Assembly (NCBI GenBank): GCA_037043455.1
Contig: JAWPHD010008295.1
Coordinates: 1-64,000 of the forward strand
Direction: 5' to 3'
Source of the DNA: Cyrtodaria siliqua
Taxonomy: Eukaryota; Mollusca; Bivalvia; Adapedonta; Hiatellidae
DNA length: 64,000 nt
Numbering within the stretch: position 1 is the stretch's first letter; every line of letters starts with the position of its first letter. Below the pieces are notes generated by a model. The model was not told the origin of the DNA. It saw only the letters and a program-made list of their open reading frames with translations, and did not search any database. The translations under genes and the position numbers were made by a program. Positions 56,801 through 64,000 of this stretch are shown here, one piece after another.

Positions 56801-59800
56801 TCGCAAGTTCCGTCTTCATCACCTCTCTGGTCTTCTATTTTCTCTATTTGCTTGCCATCACCAAGAAACTTGGATTTATCAGATGGGACATCACGGTAAG
56901 TCAGTCAGATGTTTGTTTTGTGTCGGTCTGTCTATTTGTAATGTATGTATGCCCGTCCGTCCGTTCGTATGTCGTGTGTGTGTTTATATCTCGGTCCGCA
57001 CGTCTGCACGCCCGTCCGTCCGTCTTTATGGCTGTCTGTCTGTCGTTTTTTGTTGGTTGTTTATCTTGTGCCCACACGCCTGTCTGTCTATCTGTTCGTC
57101 CTTAAAAAACCTTCCTCAGAATAATATTCGAAAGAGAGAATAGCAATATTGAGTGTCCGTTTGTCTTCATTGAGTCTTTTGACCATTACCAAGAATGCAC
57201 GTTTAAAGGGAATGAAGGAATAAAGCCAGCCATCTGTATTATTGAGGGTTCTGAAACACTTTAAGGACAGATTTGTTGAAGTGAATATACGCATCTTGAC
57301 CTTATGTTCAAATGAAAGTATTGTTTGAAGTCAAAAGGTCTCTGATCTGACTTGTTGTAGGAGTCCTTTCTCCAATTTCCTCTCTTTTCGAGGACATGTT
57401 TATGTTTATGTTTGTTGTGCAAGATGGGGTAAGGGGGATCCAAACAAGGACCCAATAAACAAACGTATTCCCATGACTCACAAGTACGGATAAGCAAAGT
57501 AAACTGTCACCGGAACGACATTAAAACCAGACCTCTCTCTTCCCCGCCAATATCCCCCACATACTCTCTCTCTGTTCGATGGTTTTATATCCGTCTGTTT
57601 CTACTTTTAGGAGGGGATATGGTGTTTGATGACAGCTTTACTGTACTTCATATGCTCGCTGGCTATTGCAGGTGCTGCTTGTTCTCAAGATGGCTACGTA
57701 GCCGCAGCCGTAAGTAACATTTTCTCCATCTTCTGCTCCCGTTTAATTTTCTCCCCCCTTGATTTTATCAATTTTCTACCTAACCCATGTCCCGTTAGAC
57801 TTTTGTCGTGCACACACGGCCAATCTCATCATTCTTCGGGCTCATGCTTCGAGGTGGAGATCGAGATGTTGGGAATAGTTGGAAATAACGAATTTCAAAT
57901 TCCCAGCTCAACCATATAACAGGCGGTCATACTGAGGAAATGATGCTAACACATTTATTTTGACAATAATAAAGTTTCTATGTATTTCCAATTCTCGGTC
58001 TCTCGGAGCACTGCATATGGGAGGTGTGATATATTCCATTTAATAACTCATGTACCATTTCATACCCTTTTTCTTCAGAGTATTAGGGTCCGCGGTGGGG
58101 CAGTGGTCAGTACAGTAGACTCTGAATCCGGAGATCACGGGTTCGAGTATCATCGGTTTCGTTAGGGTGTCCTTAGGCAAGACACTTCCTTAAAGGGAGT
58201 ATAATGACACAGCCAAACAATCTTTATTATTGAGAGTTCTGAAAAACTCGAAAAAGGGTGAAATAATTATCAAAATTGGATAATAAACAAAGAAGATATG
58301 ATCATTTGAAGGTCCTGTTGAAACGGATATGGAAGCCGCCATTTTGAGAGCTATGACATCACAGTTCTAAATGACCATATATGGAATATTTATAAATATA
58401 AATGTTTACTGATTTATAGGGAAAACATAACGGCAACTGCATAAAAAATATGTATACTTAATGGCAACCATGTTTTATATGACCAGTGAAGGATTTTGGA
58501 TTCATTTTCAGTGATTTTCTTTGCTTTAAATGCTATTTATCCATATTCCATATATGGTAATTTGGAATTATGACGTCATAGTTCTCAAAATGGCGGCTCC
58601 CATATCTGTTTTAGAACAACCTTCAAATGGTCATATCTTTTTTGTTTATTATCCGATTTTGATCATTATTTGTCCGTTTTCCAAGTTTTTTCAGAACTCT
58701 CAATAACAGAGCATGTTTGGCTGTGTCACTACATTCCCTTTAAGCTGCTTCGTCCGTCGGACTTGACTATCTTCCGAGCACCCCAACGAACTATCTAGGA
58801 ATCTATTCGATAGGCATAGGTGTAGGAGCCGCCAAGAGTATACTTCGCATCCACCCCCACCCCAACCCCCAACCCCACCTCCAATAATTTGAAGAAAAAA
58901 ACGGTTAGTGTTCAATAAGTACTTTATTCCCTATATACTATTGTATGTTTTGGTGTAATTGAGCGTGGATAACGGTTTTTGTTTTGCTTGTCAATTTTTT
59001 TCTGAAAAAGTTTGGTCCCCCAGCAATACGTATAAGACACAATGTAGTGCGTATATCAGTATTTGAAATGAAAAAAAGATGCCTATAAATATTAATGGTT
59101 TTATTTGAATTCGCATTTCTTCCACATCGCCTCCTTATCCGAAGCTTCATTTTAGGTAAACATAAGTATATTAGTTAACATTCCTAAGTACCCACCTAAG
59201 ATAATGTCAATAATATTCCGATATTTTTTTGTATTTCATACTATATTATTGGACTGTAGAATAATGAGTTTAAATCGTCTTCTGTGATTGCATGAACACA
59301 TTTTAAATCTTTCAAGTCGATGTGTTTTCTTAGAAAAAACGTATAACCCTTACACGACTGGGAACTTAGCCATTTTCTTTTTCTTTGAATTAGTGCAGCT
59401 TTCGATGTTCCTTATTCTAAAACATGCCAACTAAAGTTAGTTTGCCATCACGATTCACTAGAATTACCACTACTGACAAAAGCGTTTGCAAAATATTTTT
59501 TTTTTTCGAAATTAACGATTTTAACGCTGAAATGCAGTTACTTATTTCAAACGAAATTAAATTTAAAACTGAGGTAATTTATGATTTTCCTTGTTTCATT
59601 TTTATTACAAACGGAATATTTGCAATAAATCGGTCAAACTTTTATGGCATTTTTTAATAGTATTTCCTACCAATCTTAAAGGCAGAATATGTTTATTAAC
59701 ACATAACATGAAACAGTTGACGAAGCACTCGGAAGTGTTAAAACTTGGAGAATTACGCTAACAAATAAACTGAATAAAATTAAACTATACAACACTATGC

Positions 59801-60104
59801 CGAATAAATATTTGTGATTACGCTGTATCTGTTAGACCGTATAGATCTCCTTTCGGATAGAGCTACCTGGGGAGCTTTATCCGGAGCATTCGTTCGAATA
59901 AAGATCCCGAGGAGCTCTAGTCGAACGCATGTTCCGAATAAAGCTACTTGGGAGCTTTATTCGAATGGTAGGTGCCTCTGAATTTTGGGTAGGGACACTA
60001 GTTCCGGATAAAGCTCCTCAATTAACATGTCTCGCGATTTGATGGTTATAGATAACATTCCCTAAAAATGAGATTTGTTGTTTTTGCTGCTGCTGTTGCC
60101 GCTC

Positions 60105-60143
<39 letters not shown>

Positions 60144-62867
60144 GTGATAATTATGAAGACGACAATAATGATTTTGATTAAAATGTTATGATGGTGATGG
60201 TTATGAGGATAATAGCTGAGTAAAAATTACTCCACAAATAAATAAGCTATGAGCCCTGGAGCCCTTGGCTCCTACATTGAAGATCGACATTGAATTTTGA
60301 ACTGGGTTTGAATATCGAGTCAGCTCATAGATCGAAACTCGACATATAACATAGGCGAATTTCGAGCTGAGTTTGAATATCGAGATACGTTTGAGATCAA
60401 AATTTAACGTACGTGTATAAAAATGCTCGATAATCAAACCCAGCTCGAAATTCGCCTTTGGTATACATTGAATTTCGATGTAAGAGCCAGCTCGATATTC
60501 AAACCCAGCATGAAATTAAATTATCTTCTATGTCAGGGTCAACTTCGCGAACCTTCTACGAGTTGTCTCAAATTTACAAAACGAGGAATTTACTGAGCGC
60601 ACGCACGCACGCACGGACAGTGGTAATTCTTAATGCCCGCTAGCGACAATATTTAACGACATTACTAGACCATAATGCCCTGATGTGTTTTAGCAGAAGA
60701 GCTCTATACGAATTGACTATGCCTATCATTCGAATAAAGCTACCTGTCTCTTTGGATTTTCAGGTAGCTATATCCGTACGGATAAAGCTCCCTGGGTAGC
60801 TCTATCCGAAGGGAGCTCTATTCTGTCCCACATGTATCCCATACACGCTGCGCCGACGCTAAGCACTGTAACACCGTATACGGAGCTCGTCTACGCATAA
60901 AGCTCACGATAAGCTATATACGGAGGGCATGTGCCTTGATTACGAATAAAGCTTACTCTTTTAAAAACTGAAAATGTTTTAAGTCCAGATCCAATTATAC
61001 CCATATTTCGTATTTGTATGATTATGATACATGAAAGTCTAAATATATGATTAAAGTATAGTTTACAAGATCCTCATCTTTTCAGGAAATATATAAAAGT
61101 ATATTAAAGATAAAGACTTGTTGCACTATGTTGTATTTTTGTAATATTAAGCGGTTGGAAGGCGCGTAGCGTGCCATACTCATTTACTCACGTGAGTAAA
61201 CTTTACAATCAATGTCTGAAAAATTGAAAGATTTAAAACTCGAAAAATGCAATAAAATCGTAAGCTTTAGGAGGGTTCAAGTCTATTCTTCATTTTCTAC
61301 AATGGTCAAAGTGTCATGACATATTATTACAAAATATGCCTGGAATTACACCAGAATGCACCATTTAAGACTACCATTAACCCCAAACCCCCCGCAACTT
61401 AGTTGCAGCATTATTATAGGTTTATGGGGACGGGCGCAAGTCCTAATAGGCGTCCGCAAAGCAGGCGTTTAGGTATCGTGAGTAACTTCAATTTTGGCCA
61501 CGCCACACCCCTGGTTGGTGTTATTGCTGTTGATGATGAAGAACTACCCCTTCCTGAGTGAGCAACTGTTTTTTTCTTTGCTTGGCACAGATGTTTTTGC
61601 GTGGAGTGCCTGAAGAGCGAGCCGTGCGTGCAGAGTGTGCATTGCGTGCATTGCGTGAAGAGCGTGTATTGCGTGAAGAGAGTGCATTGCGTGAAGAGCG
61701 TGCATTGCGTGACGCTCGTGAAGATCATGCAGTGCGTGAAGAGCGTGCAGTGCGTGAAGAGCATGCAGTGCGTGAAGAGAGTGCAGTGCGTGAAGAGCAT
61801 GCAGTGCGTGAAGAGCGTGCAGTACGTGAAGAGCGTGCAGTGCGTGAAGAGCATGCAGTGCGTGAAGAGCATGCAGTGCGTGAAGAGAGTGCATTGCGTG
61901 AAGAGCATGCAGTGCGTGTAGAGATTAATTAATGATTAATAAAATATTGTCATTTAAGTATATCAGGAATTTTGTATTTAGATGGTGATAAGCTATATAC
62001 GGAATGACCATGCCTTTTCACCGTATAAAGCTTACTTTGGTGTGAGCTATATACGTAGAAAATGTGAGCTATATGCCTACATATAAAGCTTATACGGAAT
62101 GAGCTATATACGGTGTTACAAAGCACAACGCAGGAATGGTTTATTTATAGCACAGGTATTGTTTATGTAAACATAAGAATTACAAAGTCAACGTGCCTTT
62201 TTTTACGAAGCGTACGTTTCTAATCAGTTGTTTCTATTAACGGCTGGATACATCGGAGGATTTAATGCAAATTTGACGGTAATATTATACACAAATACTT
62301 GACAAATTCTCTACCATCTCCGTTAAGGTTAACAATAAGCATATTCTGACTTTAAGAAGTGTACATCATTTAGCGGATTTTGATTACTGCTATGTGTTTA
62401 TCAGCACATTTATTATTTTCATATGAAAGGAGGCTAACTCTCTAAAGATGAAACAATTTAAACAAAACATTTTTTCCATTATTGATAAAAAAAAAAATAC
62501 TTATCACTGACACAATTATTCTAAAATATATTTAAACTAAGAAAATTAGCTTGATAAAGACGTTTGTGTGACCATTACACGTCTAAAACAAATTAAATAC
62601 GTTTGCATGTACATCATCAGAATCGTTATTCATTCCAATTGTTTCTTATTGCAGGTGTTCGGGTTTTTAAACCTGGGTGTAATTATCCCCCATGGCGTTA
62701 TGCAAGGGTGCTCCGTGCATGTGCGCTCCGTGCTGGAGAAGAGGAACGCGGTAAGAGGGTCGTCTGCTTCAGACACGGCCGATGTGGAAGCAAATAACTA
62801 TAAGGATACTTTGGATGCCTCCAGTTCCACGACCGCCGAGAAAGCACATCTATTTTACAATAGATAG
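53641..62867 (+). CDS. CMTM-like MARVEL-domain protein, gene C (span of coding exons)
   Basis: Joined exons 53641-53829, 56707-56895, 57611-57709 and 62655-62867 give 229 residues. Exon 1 is identical in protein to gene B; exons 2-4 differ at many residues, so this gene is the older paralogue downstream of the crossover. The four-helix MARVEL pattern is kept, but TM4 contains Pro (VIIPHG instead of VIVHG) and the region after TM4 has a 5-residue insertion (CSVHVRSVLEK). The C-tail is about 25 residues longer than in A/B exon 4b. Introns carry a SINE, a MITE and two DNA transposons not found in A or B. It is probably functional, though the Pro in TM4 leaves some doubt. Confidence 0.75.
53830..55018. 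repeat. Inverted 27-bp satellite in intron 1 of gene C
   Basis: Same as 26052-27240 with a few substitutions. Again the true donor is the first unit. Confidence 0.95.
55019..55623 (+). other. Middle of intron 1 of gene C
   Basis: Same as 27241-27845; nothing supported. Confidence 0.6.
55624..56580. repeat. 246-bp tandem array, four units, copy C
   Basis: Nearly identical to 27846-28810. The second unit is 2 bases shorter (CCCCTCGCCCC for CCCCTCACGCCCC). Confidence 0.92.
56707..56895 (+). CDS. Gene C exon 2: second half of TM1, loop, TM2
   Basis: Acceptor CTCCTTTCAG ends at 56706; donor GTAAGT at 56896. 63 codons. It differs from A/B in the loop (VTVPKNEGCADLYGNSYSLY) and TM2 (SLVFYF), with KKLGFIRWDIT unchanged. 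Confidence 0.85.
56896..57610 (+). other. Intron 2 of gene C
   Basis: As in A and B but diverged, with the CCGTCCGT tract at 56945-57030. There is no duplicate of exon 3. Confidence 0.65.
57611..57709 (+). CDS. Gene C exon 3: TM3
   Basis: Acceptor CTACTTTTAG ends at 57610; donor GTAAGT at 57710. It encodes EGIWCLMTALLYFICSLAIA, then GAACSQDGYVAAA, 33 codons. Single copy, the likely ancestral state. Confidence 0.85.
57710..58082 (+). other. Intron 3 of gene C, first part
   Basis: Shares about 80 bases with A and B after the donor and then differs. No exon. Confidence 0.55.
58083..58190 (+). mobile_element. tRNA-derived SINE (partial)
   Basis: The sequence has an A-box-like GTGGGGCAGTGGTCAG at about 58095-58110 and a B-box GGGTTCGAGTA at about 58139-58149, the spacing of a tRNA promoter. 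It is followed by GTGTCCTTAGGCAAGACACTT, which resembles the conserved central domain CCTTGGGCAAG(G/A)CACTT of several animal SINE superfamilies. The tail is missing because the MITE at 58194 follows at once. Present in copy C only. Confidence 0.65.
58194..58739. mobile_element. Complete palindromic MITE with TTAA target duplication
   Basis: TTAA stands at 58190-58193 and 58740-58743. The ends, AGGGAGTATAATGACACAGC and the reversed AGGGAATGTAGTGACACAGC, are terminal inverted repeats, and complementarity goes on for about 200 bases on each side (for example AATGACCATATATGG, GAGAGCTATGACATCA with ATGACGTCATAGTTCTC, and GGAAGCCGCCATTTTGAGAG with CTCAAAATGGCGGCTCCC). TTAA target choice fits the piggyBac or Kolobok superfamilies. 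No transposase. It has inserted into or next to the SINE. Confidence 0.82.
58744..59829 (+). other. Intron 3 of gene C, middle part with the empty LINE site
   Basis: A C-rich tract lies at 58850-58885. From 59023 the sequence follows A/B again. At about 59463-59489 it holds one copy of the target that flanks the LINE in A and B, directly followed by the sequence found right of the LINE. No exon. Confidence 0.65.
59830..60832. mobile_element. DNA transposon (non-autonomous), 1003 bp, TSD TGTATC
   Basis: TGTATC occurs at 59824-59829 and 60833-60838; A and B have it once (GCTGTATCCCCTACACG). The ends TGTTAGACCGTATAGATCTC and, reversed, TGTGGGACAGAATAGAGCTC form imperfect inverted repeats that go on through CTTTCGGATAGAGCTACC and GGAGCTTTATCCG. 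Inside are a GAT microsatellite (60106-60143) and a nested inverted repeat (about 60255-60520, GGGTTTGAATATCGAG with CTCGATATTCAAACCC). No transposase is seen. Confidence 0.78.
60106..60143. repeat. (GAT)n microsatellite
   Basis: About twelve ATG/GAT units inside the transposon. Confidence 0.95.
60867..62120. mobile_element. Second DNA transposon of the same family, 1254 bp, TSD AAGCAC
   Basis: AAGCAC occurs at 60861-60866 and 62121-62126, once in A and B (CTAAGCACAACAC). The ends TGTAACACCGTATACGGAGC and, reversed, TGTAACACCGTATATAGCTC are inverted repeats, and subterminal GAGCTATATACGG words recur at both ends. The 6-base target duplication and TGT...ACCGTATA end are shared with the element 35 bases to the left. 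It contains the 18-bp minisatellite. No transposase is recognised. Confidence 0.82.
61612..61925. repeat. 18-bp minisatellite inside the DNA transposon
   Basis: About 17 units of GTGCGTGAAGAGC(A/G)TGCA. A + strand frame (61558-61932) encodes EERAVR/EEHAVR repeats, another + frame CVKSMQ, and - strand frames HALHAL and LFTHCM. All stay open because 18 is a multiple of three. There is no evidence of translation. Confidence 0.93.
62127..62654 (+). other. End of intron 3 of gene C
   Basis: Follows A/B 6456-6765, with an extra block of about 220 bases at roughly 62305-62525. No exon. Confidence 0.6.
62655..62867 (+). CDS. Gene C last exon: TM4 and long C-tail
   Basis: The acceptor TTCTTATTGCAG ends at 62654; TAG at 62865-62867. 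It encodes VFGFLNLGVIIPHGVMQG, a 5-residue insertion from a small repeat (GCTCCGTGC twice), SVLEKRNAVRGSSASDTADV, and a tail ending KAHLFYNR, 70 residues. The first half looks like exon 4a and the second half like 4b: either the single ancestral exon or a 4a/4b fusion. Confidence 0.75.
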   Translation: MFGFLNLGVIIPHGVMQGCSVHVRSVLEKRNAVRGSSASDTADVEANNYKDTLDASSSTTAEKAHLFYNR

Positions 62868-62869
62868 GA

Positions 62870-64000
62870 TGTTTTCGGACATACTTGAAACACGTCATTA
62901 TATGACAGGTCAAGCAAAACATGACATGTTTTGGGGTCATGGCCAGTATCTCGTTGTCGTCATGACCTGTCGCAATTTAGGAATAAGTTTGAACTCATTT
63001 TGTTAATATGTGTTCATGACATTCAAGACATAACTGTATCTTCAAGACACACTTTTTGAGACAAAACATAATGACATTAACCAAATATTTCAGAATGACT
63101 ATACCAACATGTTTCTAGCTTGCGTTGTTTGTCAAACCCATATAAAACAAATCTATGAACATATACTTTGAACTTTATCCTTGTCGACATGTATGAAGAC
63201 GTCATCAAACTAGTTATTAGAAGTAATGTGTATATAAGCATCACTTTATTACTTCAATCATATGACGGATATGATATGTCACATTTCACCTATATAATTA
63301 TGTGTCACAAGAAGTCTTGATTGTTTTTCCTTAAGTCTTTATATATCACAACTCGTCTTGGTTTTCTTATAGCTTCTTGATGTGTCTCAAAACGTCTTGA
63401 GTTTTGTCTTCGATCTTGTCTTGTCGTGTCCTGAACTCGTGTGTTGCTATGGGTCAGGCCACAAGTGCTACACACATTAGTTACGGCCCTTCCCTACAAT
63501 GGAGTTTTAACAAATATAATGAATGGTTATTGCTACATATATTAACAAGTACAATAGGTTCGGGCCACAAGTGCTACACACATTAGTTACGGCCCTTCCC
63601 TACAATATTATTAACACGCATCAATAAGCTGGATTAGCTACAACATGTAAGTAGTAGGACATGATAAGATAATAAGATGATAAATATAAGTAGAAAAGTA
63701 AATATTCCCCAGGAGTGAGTTATTCATGTAAACGTTTTGTTGGTTATTTGGTTTAAATATATTTTGTATTGTAAAATATACAAATGGGTCGTGTCACAAC
63801 CACTGTATGTTATTTTAGCATTACCTCTCAAAACAGTCAACAAGGTAGTTCGGTCATATTATTTTTTAAAATTTAATTGCAATTATGAATGCGAAGACAC
63901 TATGAAAAATGCTGATAAAAGTGCATTATCCAGAGGAGGAAACTAACTAAATTGTTTCGTGTTTCAAAGCTATTGATTAACTATATATATATGTATGTGT
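62870..64000. other. 3' flank of gene C to the window end
   Basis: Follows A 7165-7739, then jumps to A 9680 onward. About 60 bases (GGGCCACAAGTGCTACACAC ... CCTTCCCTACAAT) are repeated at 63452 and 63558. From about 63920 it no longer matches copy A. No gene seen. Confidence 0.55.

Overview
The window is AT-rich animal DNA: spliced genes with GT-AG introns, degenerate non-LTR retrotransposons, MITEs, a tRNA-derived SINE and long minisatellites. The style of the repeats suggests a mollusc, possibly a bivalve. That is an inference from general appearance, not from a diagnostic gene. No rRNA, intact tRNA, CRISPR or prokaryote-type operon was seen.

The only host gene family I can support is a tandem array of three genes on the + strand for a small four-helix MARVEL-domain membrane protein of CMTM/plasmolipin type. 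Each has a 63-codon exon 1 (N-tail and first half of TM1), a 63-codon exon 2 (rest of TM1, a loop, TM2), a 33-codon exon 3 (TM3) and a last exon (TM4 and tail). All junctions are phase 0. Gene A enters from upstream (exons 2-4 at 349-7104) and has a 1-base deletion in exon 3. Gene B (25863-34698) is intact on paper, with two tandem alternative last exons (4a, 4b). Gene C (53641-62867) is a diverged relative with one last exon and a longer tail.

Genes A and B with their flanks form a tandem duplication of about 27.8 kb. Bases before 28925 in copy B match copy C, and bases from 28961 on match copy A. Copy B is therefore best explained as the product of an unequal crossover inside a 36-bp interval at the intron 1/exon 2 boundary. 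The same picture could come from an assembly that put two haplotypes in tandem.

Layout of one unit (copy A coordinates; copy B adds about 27.6-28.6 kb): end of a 246-bp tandem repeat (1-232); exon 2 (349-537); partial and full copies of exon 3 (1255-1701); C-rich repeat (2590-2850); LINE insertion (3518-6075); exons 4a and 4b (6766-7104); a 1.9-kb segment absent from copy C (7740-9679); degenerate tandem repeat (10310-10985); LINE 3' end (11100-11798); minisatellite (11918-12235); CA repeat; large foldback element (13573-14197); two MITE halves (14690-15657); a 3.45-kb array of a 27-bp satellite (15657-19110); LINE fragment on the - strand (19138-19640); MITE (19824-20264); candidate promoter (20558); TTTTA repeat (21158-21412); LINE with endonuclease and reverse transcriptase (21737-23720); LINE tail on the - strand (23760-24093); a second 27-bp minisatellite (24350-25380); exon 1 (25863-26051); the first satellite again, inverted, starting exactly at the exon 1 splice donor (26052-27240); and the 246-bp array (27846-28810). 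Copy C differs by a SINE plus a TTAA-flanked MITE (58083-58739) and two DNA transposons with 6-bp target duplications (59830-60832, 60867-62120).

The most unusual feature is the inverted satellite in intron 1. Its monomer contains GTAAGT, and the real exon 1 donor (+1 to +15) is identical to the monomer, so the genuine splice site is followed by a train of about 40 look-alike donors. I did not find a new enzymatic or defence system here.
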